This document shows, one piece after another, positions 57,401 through 64,000 of a stretch of 64,000 nt of DNA (position 1 is the stretch's first letter; each line of letters opens with the position of its first letter). A model generated the notes under the pieces. It made no database searches and was not told where the DNA came from. It was given only the letters and a program-made list of their open reading frames with translations. This stretch comes from Nocardia terrae (GTDB lineage: Bacteria > Actinomycetota > Actinomycetes > Mycobacteriales > Mycobacteriaceae), in the NCBI RefSeq assembly GCF_009760405.1, contig NZ_WRPP01000002.1:930001-994000 (forward strand), in the 5' to 3' direction. The translations under genes and the position numbers were made by a program.

Positions 57401-58377
57401 TTGGCCCGCACCTGTTCGATCACCTGGCTGCCGGTGGCGTCGCGGATCCCGGTCAGCCGCAACGGCACCACGTTCGACACGGTCCCGGCCGAGCGCCGCA
57501 GCGCCGCCGTCGGGCGGGCGGGCACCGGCAGGGACAGCACGATCTCGTCGGATCCGGTCATCCCGGCCAGATAGCAGGCGAACGCCGCGATGGTCAGCTC
57601 GGGGAACGCGATTCCCGCGTCCAGCCGCAACTCTCGCAGCCTGCGGGCGGTCGATTCGGGCACCTCCGCGGCGATCCGATGCGGGCGCGGCGCGGGCGGC
57701 GCGGGTGCCGCGACCAGCCGCACGGGCTCACCCATGCCCGCCAGCTCCCCGGACCAGTACTCGCGATCGGTGCGGGCACGTGCGGAGGTGAGGTACTCGC
57801 GTTCGTCGTCCAGAATGTCGGCGACGGTCAGGAAGGACGGTTCGCTCTTGGTCGCGGCGGCCGAATCCAAAGTGGCACTGTACAACTCGGTCGTCCGCCG
57901 CAGCAGCGCCGCCGCCCCGAGCCCGTCCAGCACGATGTGGTGGCTGCGCAGGTAGAGCAGATGCCGCTGCGGCCCGAGCCGGTACACGGTCGCGACCGTC
58001 AGCGGGTCGGTGAGCAGATCCAGCGGCGAGCCCTGATCGCGGTCCATCAACTCCACCGCGGCTGCCAGGGGATCCGCACGGTCGGCGAGGTCCACGAACG
58101 GCGCGGGTGCGAAGCCGTCCGGATCGCGATACTGCCGCGGATACCCGTCCACCAGCCGGAACCGCAGCAGCGGCGACTCCAGCTCCCGCGCCGCCCGCGC
58201 CCCGCACTGCTGCAGCAACTCCCGCTCCAGCGCGCCGGTCAACTCCAGGTACATGGCCACGGTGTTCGGCACCGCCGGGAACAGCTGCTGGGCCACCCAC
58301 CACCGCAATTGGGCCGCCGACAAGGGCAGGTCAGTGCAGACCGCCGTACCGCCCCCGCCATTGTCGGCCCGCGCCAC
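54457..58377 (-). CDS. Single-module non-ribosomal peptide synthetase, C-A-T-TE
   Basis: A 1306-residue synthetase. Condensation domain ~15-440 with an intact HHxxxDG (H146-H147...D151-G152). Adenylation domain ~470-950: A3 YTSGTTGTPKG, A5 NGYGPTETT, A7 YRTGDL, A10 GKVDRT. The specificity residues read by eye against GrsA are D-A-L-L-V-G-G-I-M-K, suggesting a hydrophobic amino acid, without a firm match. Carrier domain: FFELGGNSL with S997. Thioesterase: GWSLGG, S1130, His near 1286. No MbtH-like gene is in the window. A condensation domain without an upstream module suggests acylation of one amino acid by a fatty acyl or CoA donor, then hydrolytic release. Confidence 0.9.
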   Translation of the reverse strand: MARADNGGGGTAVCTDLPLSAAQLRWWVAQQLFPAVPNTVAMYLELTGALERELLQQCGARAARELESPLLRFRLVDGYPRQYRDPDGFAPAPFVDLADRADPLAAAVELMDRDQGSPLDLLTDPLTVATVYRLGPQRHLLYLRSHHIVLDGLGAAALLRRTTELYSATLDSAAATKSEPSFLTVADILDDEREYLTSARARTDREYWSGELAGMGEPVRLVAAPAPPAPRPHRIAAEVPESTARRLRELRLDAGIAFPELTIAAFACYLAGMTGSDEIVLSLPVPARPTAALRRSAGTVSNVVPLRLTGIRDATGSQVIEQVRAKVVGALRHQRYRYEDMLRDTGESLTVRGSFGPVVNMLRFVEQPRVGPLSAEVRLLSLGPVEDLLVNGYQLGPDERTITIDMQANPQLYSRETLAWHHARFLEYLERFLAEPELRVPGIDLPGATREDSAAPADRLLPDLLRTALVRGLVDPAAIALRDGTRTWTYRELDEVSSRWARELIESGAGPGEFVLVAVPRSAESVLAVWAIAKSGAAFVPVDPTDPARRLQTVAADSGARMGITVSSVHADLPDGPRWLELDDAGLGARVGQRPGGAVLDSERTRPLRAEHPAYLIYTSGTTGTPKGVVVTHRGLGSLTDYIVEHYGVRPDSHVLHAHAPSFDAHLLELLGAFAAGARLIVEPTGVVAGADLTKLLNCAQITHFLTTPAVLATLAPDEVPSLRAAVVGGEACPADLVRRWASALRLFNGYGPTETTIMATQSAALIPDRPVTIGPALPGVRALVLDARLRPVPPGGHGELYLGGPGVAQGYRHRPAATAERFVADPFHPGERLYRTGDLVRAEVGGEMVFLGRADDQLALRGRRVEAGEVAAALTVLPEISQAVVTVDEAPTGARLIGYVVAAQDIRLDTTALVRRLRTLLPAALVPAQLVELDRLPITAHGKVDRTALPPPPAAHRPYRAPESDLQRLVAEQFAAATETDRVGLDDDFFELGGNSLLGVAVSAELSAATGLPVTVRWLYTAPTVAELAQRLQSHDGSATTDDALDAVLTLRRNDSGTPLFCVHSAVPLAWCYAGLARYVPDRPVYGLQALTPSGDPQPATSIDDLAAGYVEEILRVQPQGPYHLLGWSLGGQIAHAVAVRLRAAGARVATLAMLDSIVFPDDMPPPPTPRMRDLLTHLLGDEPEDGDELPEVTAEQAAAELAASAASFGTGLSAEQLTRLHRGYVDGVRLSARYRPAVFDGDLLYFSATRGMTESVDSGIWRPYVTGALIEHPVPATHAQLTNADVVAVIGPILAAHLDREGRR

Positions 58378-58518
58378 CGCGTCTCCTCGCCTCCCGAACC
58401 GCCCGCCAGGTCTCGTTCGGTGGCAAACCTACGGCATCACACACCGGATCGGCCCGGAAGCAGGGCCGCCGGGCGTGGATTCGATGTGCTGGGGGACCGG
58501 GGTCGACCCGGCCGTATT

Positions 58519-59703
58519 TCAGATCATGGCGCGCAGCGGGCCCTCGGGCTCGACCCCCATGATCGTCAATGCCGTTGAGTGATACAGCGATCCGGGCGTA
58601 TGGATCGCGTGCTGCAGTCCCACGTGCGCGTCCCGCCAGAACCGCTGCATGACATTGGCCCGCCGCACCGCATTGCCGCCCGAACGCGCGAAGATCTCGT
58701 CCACCGCCGACACCGCCCGCCACGCGCAGCGAACTTGATTGCGGCGCACCAGGGAACGATCCGCGAAGGTGATCTCCTTCCCGGCCTCGGACAGGTCGTA
58801 GAGGCGGCTGACCCCGTCGAGCAGCTGGGTGCGCGAGGCCGCGATGTCGGCGGCCGCCTCGGAGATGGCCGACAGCACGTACGGGTCGTCCTTGATCCGG
58901 GTGCCCATGGCCGTGACCCGGTCGCGCTGGTAGTCCAGGGGCGCGGCGAGCGCGCCCTCGGCGATGCCGACCACCGCCGCGGTGATGCCCAGCGGGAACA
59001 TGGCCCAGAACGGCAGCTTGTACACGGTCTCGGTGCGCCCGGCCCGCTCGGCGGCGATCTCGCCCGCGGCGACGGCATCGAATTCGATGGTCCGATACGA
59101 CGGAATGAACGAACCGTCGACGATGATGTCCTTGCTGCCGGTGCCCTGCAGCCCGATCACATCCCAGGAGTCGTCCACGATCGTGTAGTCCCGGCGTGGC
59201 AGCACGACGTGCAGAACCTTCGGCGGCATCACCGGATTGCCCTCGGCGTCGCCGAGCAGCGCGCCCAGGAAGATCCAGTCGCAGTGATCGGTACCCGAGG
59301 AGAACTGCCAGCGCCCGCGCAGCGTGAACCCGCCGTCGACCGGTGTGGCGACGCCCTGGGCCGCGTACGGCGAGGCGATCCAGGTGTCGGGGTTCTCGCC
59401 CCACACCTCGTTCTGCAGCCGCCGATCCATGAGCGCCATCTCCCACGGGTGCACCCCGCCCACACCGCACACCCACCCGGTCGATCCGCAGTATCCGGCC
59501 ACCGCCATCACCGCCTCGGCGAAGTCCCGCGGATGCGCGGCGTACCCGCCGAAATCGGTCGGCTGCAGCAGCCGCATCACCCCGGCCTGCCGGATCAGCT
59601 TCACGCTTTCGTCGGAGAGCTTCCCGAGTCGCTCGGTCTCCTCGGCGGTCGCGGCCAGCTGCCCCGACAGCTCCTCGACCCGGTTCACTACCTCGTGCGT
59701 CAT
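58519..59703 (-). CDS. HsaA-like flavin-dependent monooxygenase (acyl-CoA dehydrogenase fold)
   Basis: A 394-residue group D flavin monooxygenase. GVMRLLQPTDFGG, VAGYCGSTGWVCGVGGVHPW, SSGTDHCDWIFLGALLGD and IGLQGTGSKDIIVDGSFIP parallel HsaA, the oxygenase of the actinobacterial steroid catabolic pathway, and QRFWRDAHVGLQHA is the shared C-terminal segment. Such enzymes need FMNH2 or FADH2 from a partner reductase (HsaB), not encoded nearby. A palindrome of KstR type stands 18 bp upstream of the ATG, supporting a link to sterol catabolism. It is probably a paralogue rather than HsaA itself. Confidence 0.82.
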   Translation of the reverse strand: MTHEVVNRVEELSGQLAATAEETERLGKLSDESVKLIRQAGVMRLLQPTDFGGYAAHPRDFAEAVMAVAGYCGSTGWVCGVGGVHPWEMALMDRRLQNEVWGENPDTWIASPYAAQGVATPVDGGFTLRGRWQFSSGTDHCDWIFLGALLGDAEGNPVMPPKVLHVVLPRRDYTIVDDSWDVIGLQGTGSKDIIVDGSFIPSYRTIEFDAVAAGEIAAERAGRTETVYKLPFWAMFPLGITAAVVGIAEGALAAPLDYQRDRVTAMGTRIKDDPYVLSAISEAAADIAASRTQLLDGVSRLYDLSEAGKEITFADRSLVRRNQVRCAWRAVSAVDEIFARSGGNAVRRANVMQRFWRDAHVGLQHAIHTPGSLYHSTALTIMGVEPEGPLRAMI

Positions 59704-59720
59704 GGCAACTCCCACCGCTT

Positions 59721-59736
59721 CTAGAACGCGTTCTAG
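59721..59736 (-). promoter_or_regulatory. KstR-type operator upstream of the HsaA-like gene
   Basis: CTAGAACGCGTTCTAG is a perfect 16-bp palindrome that matches the core TnnAACnnGTTnnA of the KstR sterol-catabolism repressor. It ends 18 bp before the start codon, a position suited to repression. Confidence 0.7.
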
Positions 59737-59834
59737 TTGAAGGTATCGCCGATGCGGCTGCCCGCGAGGAGAATTCCCGGTGATCGGTATGCGACCTTTC
59801 CGGGTGGCCGCCGGGGTGTGACGTACGAGACGGC

Positions 59835-59871
59835 CAATTAGATTGTGCACAATCTAATTGTTGGCTACTTT
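59835..59871 (+). promoter_or_regulatory. OhrR-type operator and leaderless promoter of the ohrR-ohrA operon
   Basis: A 26-bp perfect palindrome (59835-59860, half-site CAATTAGATTGTG) overlaps a -35 TTGTGC (59843-59848), 17 bp from the -10 TACTTT (59866-59871). The -10 ends 7 nt before the GTG at 59879, so the transcript is probably leaderless. Repressor binding would block the -35. Confidence 0.8.
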
Positions 59872-59878
59872 GTTGTAC

Positions 59879-60330
59879 GTGACAGATGAGCAGGCGCTCG
59901 AGAACCAACTGTGCTTCGCGCTCTACGCGGCGTCGCGGGCGATGACGGCCATGTACCGGCCCAAGCTCGACGCGCTCGGCATCACCTATCCGCAGTACCT
60001 GGTCCTGCTGGCGCTGTGGCAGCGGGACGGGCGGACCGTCGGCGATCTGTGCTCGGCCCTGGAACTGGACTCGGGCACTCTCTCGCCGCTGCTCAAACGA
60101 CTCGAAGCGGCCGGTTTCGTGGCGCGTCGCCGCTCCACGGCCGACGAACGACGGGTCGAGATCACCCTGACCGAGCGCGGACGCGAGTTGCGCTCGGCCG
60201 CATGCCACATCCCGGGGCGCTCGGCCGAGATCACCGGCATGTCCCTGGACGAACTGGCCGAACTCCGGACCACCTTGCGCCGGCTCACCGACGCGCTGAC
60301 CACCCACACACGATCGAAGGAGAACCCCTC

Positions 60331-60334
<4 letters not shown>
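59879..60334 (+). CDS. ohrR: OhrR-type MarR regulator of organic peroxide response
   Basis: A 151-residue MarR-family protein. The sensing Cys is C12 in ENQLCFALYAASRAM, the OhrR position, with the winged helix VGDLCSALELDSGTLSPLLKRLEAAGFVARRRSTADERRV. OhrR is oxidised by organic hydroperoxides at this Cys and leaves the operator. It overlaps ohrA (ATGA) and is preceded by a 26-bp palindrome, so it autoregulates the operon. GTG at 59879 fits the promoter. Confidence 0.93.
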
Positions 60335-60753
<419 letters not shown>

Positions 60754-60764
60754 GGAGGATGAGC

Positions 60765-61760
60765 ATGCGTGCGGTAGTCATCGAACAGTTCGGCGAGCCC
60801 CAGGAAGTGCTGACCGCCGGTGAGCGGCCCGTGCCCGAGCCCGCGGCGGGGGAGGTGCGCATCGCCACCGCCCTGGCCCCGATCCACAATCACGACCTGG
60901 CCATCATTCGCGGCATCTACGGCTACCGGCCCGAGCTGCCCGCCGTCCCCGGCACCGAGGCGGTCGGCCGGATCGACGCCCTCGGACCCGGCGTGACCGG
61001 GCTGGAAGTCGGTCAGCGCGTGACCGTTTCGGGTGTGCAGGGCGCGTGGGCGGAATACTTCGTCGCCAAGGCGAGCGGTGTGGTGCCGGTCCCGGACTCG
61101 GTGTCCGACGCGACCGCGAGCCAGCTGCTGGCCATGCCGCTGAGCGCCCTGATGCTGCTCGAGGACCTGAATGTCGAAGCCGGGCAATGGATCACGATCA
61201 ACGCCGCCAATGGCGCGGTGGGGCGGCTGCTGAACCTGCTCGCCCGGGCCCGCGGCGTGCACGTGCTCAACCTGGTGCGCAGCGCGGCCGCGGCGAAGTC
61301 CCTCGAGGAGATGGGCTTCGCGCCGGTCCTCGACACCGAATCCGAGGGCTGGCAGCAGCGGGTCACCGAGGTCACCGGCGGCGAGCCCATCGTGCGGGCC
61401 GTCGACCAGGTCAGCGGCAAGGCCGCCAACGATCTGCTGTCGGTGCTGGCGCCGCGCGGTGAACTCATCACCTTCGGCGCGCTCTCGGGCCAGCCCATGA
61501 CGCTCAACCCCGGACCGCTGATCTTCAAACAGGCCGTCGTGAAGGGCTTCTGGGGTTCCAAGCGGGCCGAGGAGATCGGCGGCGACGAACGCCGCCGCCT
61601 CATCACCGAACTGGTCACCCTGGCCGCGCAGGGCGTGCTGGATCTGGCCGTCGAGGACACCTATCCGCTCGACGAGGCGGCCGCGGCCGCCGCGGCCAGC
61701 GAACGTCCGGGCCGCAACGCCAAGATCGCGCTGAGCGCGGCGGCGCTATCCGGCGAGTAG
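60765..61760 (+). CDS. Zinc-free MDR oxidoreductase (quinone reductase/zeta-crystallin-like)
   Basis: About 331 residues from the ATG at 60765, which is 6 nt after AGGAGG; an ATG at 60759 abuts that site and is less likely. GroES-like N-domain (VPGTEAVGRIDALGPGVTGLEVGQRV) and a Rossmann domain (WITINAANGAVGRLLNLLARARG, the NADPH motif AxxGxxG). No zinc-ligand cysteines. Enzymes of this type reduce quinones or enones with NADPH. It is 11 bp after ohrA, so it belongs to the peroxide-inducible operon and may deal with lipid-peroxidation products. Confidence 0.88.
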   Translation: MRAVVIEQFGEPQEVLTAGERPVPEPAAGEVRIATALAPIHNHDLAIIRGIYGYRPELPAVPGTEAVGRIDALGPGVTGLEVGQRVTVSGVQGAWAEYFVAKASGVVPVPDSVSDATASQLLAMPLSALMLLEDLNVEAGQWITINAANGAVGRLLNLLARARGVHVLNLVRSAAAAKSLEEMGFAPVLDTESEGWQQRVTEVTGGEPIVRAVDQVSGKAANDLLSVLAPRGELITFGALSGQPMTLNPGPLIFKQAVVKGFWGSKRAEEIGGDERRRLITELVTLAAQGVLDLAVEDTYPLDEAAAAAAASERPGRNAKIALSAAALSGE

Positions 61761-62108
61761 GACCGCGATCAACGTGATCGCGCCCGGCAGCCCCTGGGCG
61801 AACAGGATCCGCCGGCCGGCGGTGGCCGCGCCGTAGAGCCCGGCCACCACGACGCAGGCCGCGAAGAAGATCTTCGCGGCCTGCCCGACGGGGTCGGACG
61901 CGATCAGCGCCCAGATCAGGCCCGCGGCCAGAAAGCCGTTGTAGAGGCCCTGATTGGCGGCCATCACCTTGGTCGCCTCGGCGAACTCGGCCGTGTTCCC
62001 GAAGCTCGCGCGCACCCGCGGCGTGGTCCACAGGAACATCTCCATGACCATGATGTAGACGTGCAACGCGGCCAGCAATCCGACCAGGATCTCCGCGACC
62101 AACCGCAT
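61746..62108 (-). CDS. DUF1304 small membrane protein
   Basis: A 120-residue protein with four hydrophobic helices; AALHVYIMVMEMFLWTTPR and NQGLYNGFLAAGLIWAL are the DUF1304 signatures. Function unknown; members are frequently found with peroxide or stress genes, as here. Its end overlaps the convergent oxidoreductase gene by 15 bp. Confidence 0.85.
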   Translation of the reverse strand: MRLVAEILVGLLAALHVYIMVMEMFLWTTPRVRASFGNTAEFAEATKVMAANQGLYNGFLAAGLIWALIASDPVGQAAKIFFAACVVVAGLYGAATAGRRILFAQGLPGAITLIAVLLAG

Positions 62109-62268
62109 GACCGACCCGCCTTCCGTGAGGTTCCAATGCGGACCTCATCGTCGCAGACCCGAGATCGCCGGGACCGCGCGCACACGGTTGAGCTCGGAGT
62201 GTCGTTCCGGGCCCCGGGGTCCTCCGCCTTGGTCCCGATGAGCCGGGGGCGATCGTCCTCCGGGGACG

Positions 62269-62283
62269 GTGATTTCGGCCCTG
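62269..62283 (+). promoter_or_regulatory. DevR/DosR-like box upstream of the hibernation-factor gene
   Basis: GGTGATTTCGGCCCT matches 10 of 13 defined positions of GGGACTTnnGGCCCT and lies 33 bp before the start codon. The left half is poor. Confidence 0.35.
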
Positions 62284-62316
62284 GCCGCGCGGCCGCCGAA
62301 CGCGTGACATGGGAGC

Positions 62317-63135
62317 ATGACCACGACAACGCACACAGCGCACCCGTCGACCGCCGATTCGGTGCTGAAGATATCGGTGGGTCACCACGTTTCCGGCGCC
62401 GGCGCCGAGTATGTCCGCGAGAAGATCGGACCCGCGTTGGCTCATGCACCGGAACCGATCCTCTCGGCGCGCGTGCGCCTCACCGGGCACCGCGACCACG
62501 CCGTGCCGAAACCGATCGTGGCGCAGGCGAATATCAATATGGAGGGTCGGCCGGTCCGCGTGCAGGTCTCGGCCGCGACCACCCGGGAGGCCGTCGACCT
62601 GCTGGCCGCGCGGCTGAAAGCCCGGTTCGAACGGTTGTCCCGGCACTGGGAAGCGGTCCGCGGCGGCGGTCGCGGCGAGGTGCGCCCGCACGAATGGCAC
62701 CATGGTGAGCCGCCGCGTGAACGACTGCCGTACTACCCGCGCCCGATCGAGGAGCGGCAGGTGTTGCGCCGCAAGTCCTATGCGCTGGCGGACGTGACCA
62801 TCGACGAGGCGGCCTTCGACATGGACCTGATGGACTACGGATTCGAGCTGTTCACCGAGTCGGGCAGCGGAGTCGACAGTGTTCTCTATCGTCGCGGCAA
62901 CGGGGACTACCGTTTGGCCCAGCTTTCCCCGAACCCCGAGGCGATCACGCCGGGTGCGGTGCGGCTCACGGTGAGCCCGCTCGGCGCGCCGGTGCTCGAC
63001 GTCGAGGGCGCGATCACCCGGCTCGAGATGACCAAGTGGCCCTTCGTGTTCTTCCGCGAGGGCGAACAGGGGCGCGGCCGCGTGCTCTACCACCGCTACG
63101 ACGGCCACTATGGACTGATCACGCCCGCCACATAG
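62317..63135 (+). CDS. Ribosome hibernation-factor-like protein (HPF/S30AE type, two copies of the C-terminal fold)
   Basis: A 272-residue protein. Residues ~15-110 fit an S30AE/sigma-54-modulation-like domain (VSGAGAEYVREKIGPAL, RVRLTGHRD, QANINMEGRPVRVQVSA). Then come two copies of the C-terminal dimerisation-type domain: RRKSYALADVTIDEAAFDMDLMDYGFELFTESGSG...LYRRGNGDYRLAQ and GAPVLDVEGAITRLEM...FFREGEQGRGRVLYHRYDGHYGLI. This matches dormancy-associated actinobacterial relatives rather than housekeeping HPF. A hairpin terminator follows 17 bp after the stop. Confidence 0.82.
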   Translation: MTTTTHTAHPSTADSVLKISVGHHVSGAGAEYVREKIGPALAHAPEPILSARVRLTGHRDHAVPKPIVAQANINMEGRPVRVQVSAATTREAVDLLAARLKARFERLSRHWEAVRGGGRGEVRPHEWHHGEPPRERLPYYPRPIEERQVLRRKSYALADVTIDEAAFDMDLMDYGFELFTESGSGVDSVLYRRGNGDYRLAQLSPNPEAITPGAVRLTVSPLGAPVLDVEGAITRLEMTKWPFVFFREGEQGRGRVLYHRYDGHYGLITPAT

Positions 63136-63152
63136 GGCGAACGCCACGACGG

Positions 63153-63183
63153 TGCCCTCGGATCCGGAGCGGATCCGAGGGCA
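63153..63183 (+). terminator. Hairpin terminator after the hibernation-factor-like gene
   Basis: TGCCCTCGGATCC pairs perfectly with GGATCCGAGGGCA around GGAGC. Confidence 0.8.
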
Positions 63184-63324
63184 TCGTCGCATGCAGTGTG
63201 CCTGTCTCGATGTTCCGGGCCGTGGCGGCGGGACCAAAGTCCTGCCGGTCGATGCTGGGCGGCTCTGCCGCGGTCGCCGCGCTCGGCGCACAGTGAAGAG
63301 GCGCATGCCCGCGATGGCGGAATC

Positions 63325-63339
63325 GATTGTGCGACAATC
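63325..63339. promoter_or_regulatory. Inverted repeat upstream of the F420-type gene
   Basis: GATTGT-gcg-ACAATC, a 6-3-6 dyad of the type bound by GntR/FadR-class regulators, lies 65 bp before the start at 63405. No regulator gene is adjacent. The remaining 63184-63404 region has no gene. Confidence 0.4.
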
Positions 63340-63404
63340 ATTGTGCGCTGGACCGCGCATCCGCCGCGGGTAGGTCCGGTCCGGCGCGTCGGGAGGTGGC
63401 CGTG

Positions 63405-63890
63405 ATGCGGCGATACGACGACTATCTGCGCTGGATGTATCGGTCCGGGCGGCCGAATCTGTTCGCGCGCTTGCAGAATCGAGTGGGGGCGCTCCTGTTC
63501 GCCGCGGGCGTGTGGCCGCGGCGGGTGGCCGCGCTGGGGGTCCGCGGCCGTCGCAGCGGCCGGATGATCTGGTTTCCGGTGGTGCTCACCGAATTCGAGG
63601 GCCGGCGCTATCTGGTGTCCATGCTCGGCGAGCGGGTCAACTGGGTGCGCAATCTGCGTGCCGACCACGGGCGGGCCGTGTTGCGGCACGGACGGCGTGA
63701 GCAGGTACGGCTGCTGGAGGTCGCTCCGGAGCTGCGCGCGCCGATCCTGTGGGAGTACCTGCGTGTCGCGCCGGGCGCGCGCCCGCACATTCCGGTGGAA
63801 CGCACCGCCGGACCGGCCGAGTACGAGAAGATCGCCGCCGAGTTCCCGGTGTTCCGGATCGAGACGGCCACCGCGGATTCCGCGCGCTAG
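63405..63890 (+). CDS. Deazaflavin (F420)-dependent nitroreductase-family protein
   Basis: A 161-residue split-barrel protein of the Ddn family: VAALGVRGRRSGRMIWFPVVLTEFEGRRYLVSMLGERVNWVRNLRADHGRAVLRHGRRE contains the typical 'R.SG..R..P' and 'G...NWV.NL.A' cofactor-binding blocks. In mycobacteria such enzymes reduce quinones or nitro compounds with F420H2. ATG at 63405 is 8 nt from GAGG; a GTG one codon upstream is an alternative. A 6-3-6 inverted repeat lies upstream. Confidence 0.88.
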   Translation: MRRYDDYLRWMYRSGRPNLFARLQNRVGALLFAAGVWPRRVAALGVRGRRSGRMIWFPVVLTEFEGRRYLVSMLGERVNWVRNLRADHGRAVLRHGRREQVRLLEVAPELRAPILWEYLRVAPGARPHIPVERTAGPAEYEKIAAEFPVFRIETATADSAR

Positions 63891-63896
63891 CGGCTC

Positions 63897-64000
63897 TCAC
63901 GAGTCATCGGTGGCCGCGTCCGGTATCCGGTTGTCGCGGTCCACGGCGCGGGCCACCCGTACGCGGTCCGCGCGCTCCTGCTCTTCCAGGGCGAATTCCA
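63897..64000 (-). CDS. C-terminal end of a protein running off the right edge
   Basis: The minus strand reads about 33 residues, EFALEEQERADRVRVAR followed by AVDRDNRIPDAATDDS and TGA. The codon third-position GC bias is that of a real gene. The charged helix is not enough to name a family. Confidence 0.5.
   Translation of the reverse strand, partial: EFALEEQERADRVRVARAVDRDNRIPDAATDDS

Noticed and set aside
63196..63404. Upstream extension of the F420-type protein from 63327
   Set aside because: The extension lacks family similarity and crosses the GATTGT-n3-ACAATC dyad; the ATG at 63405 has a proper ribosome binding site.

Overview
The window is a GC-rich actinobacterial chromosome segment, most likely from Nocardia or a close mycolic-acid-containing relative. 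The basis for this is the presence of MabA (FabG1), InhA, a secreted antigen-85-type mycolyltransferase, a wax ester synthase/DGAT and an F420-type (Ddn-like) protein, together with heavy GTG start usage and many apparently leaderless promoters. The gene order also matches the Mycobacterium tuberculosis Rv1479-Rv1496 backbone. No rRNA, tRNA, CRISPR array, insertion sequence transposase or replication origin was recognised.

Backbone. From left to right the conserved skeleton is moxR - DUF58 - VWA protein (1.9-5.1 kb), fabG1-inhA-ferrochelatase (5.2-7.9 kb), an Rv1486c-position gene (30.8-31.6 kb), NfeD-like and SPFH proteins (32.7-34.4 kb), a TVP38/TMEM64 protein (44.0-44.8 kb) and mutA-mutB-meaB (44.9-50.2 kb). 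Two accessory blocks interrupt it: about 7.9-30.8 kb and about 34.4-44.0 kb.

Accessory block 1 holds a putative channel-like membrane protein, an MFS exporter with a divergent MerR regulator, msrB-msrA, a flavin monooxygenase and methyltransferase, then a seven-gene Nit1C-like nitrogen cluster (15.7-23.0 kb): an MSMEG_0572/Sll0783 protein, a radical SAM enzyme, a GNAT-AIR synthase fusion, a carbon-nitrogen hydrolase, a flavoprotein, a second carbon-nitrogen hydrolase and a GT4 glycosyltransferase. A GlnR-type box lies upstream. The second hydrolase has lost its catalytic Cys and Glu (both Asp), so it looks like a pseudoenzyme partner. WS/DGAT, acyl-CoA dehydrogenase/TetR, a Tat lipoprotein flavin oxidase, a secreted protease, a PPOX protein and a regulator/VOC pair follow.

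Accessory block 2 holds a very short IclR-like regulator, a small resuscitation-promoting-factor protein behind a CRP-like site and a long structured leader, a sulfonate/taurine-type ABC transporter on the minus strand, and an unusual sugar-type ABC system whose two permeases are fused and which has no ATPase.

Right part (50.2-64 kb). After meaB come a GNAT protein, a repeat-rich non-coding stretch, a 13E12-type DUF222/HNH gene with a 40-nt perfect hairpin in its 5' coding end, a mycolyltransferase, and a one-module C-A-T-TE NRPS coupled to a DUF6875 protein. An HsaA-like flavin monooxygenase behind a KstR-type palindrome, an OhrR-OhrA-oxidoreductase peroxide operon with a textbook operator, a DUF1304 membrane protein, a hibernation-factor-like protein with a DevR-like box, an F420-type protein and a partial gene complete the window. 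Functional calls rest on motifs read by eye and on knowledge of the families; no database search was run.
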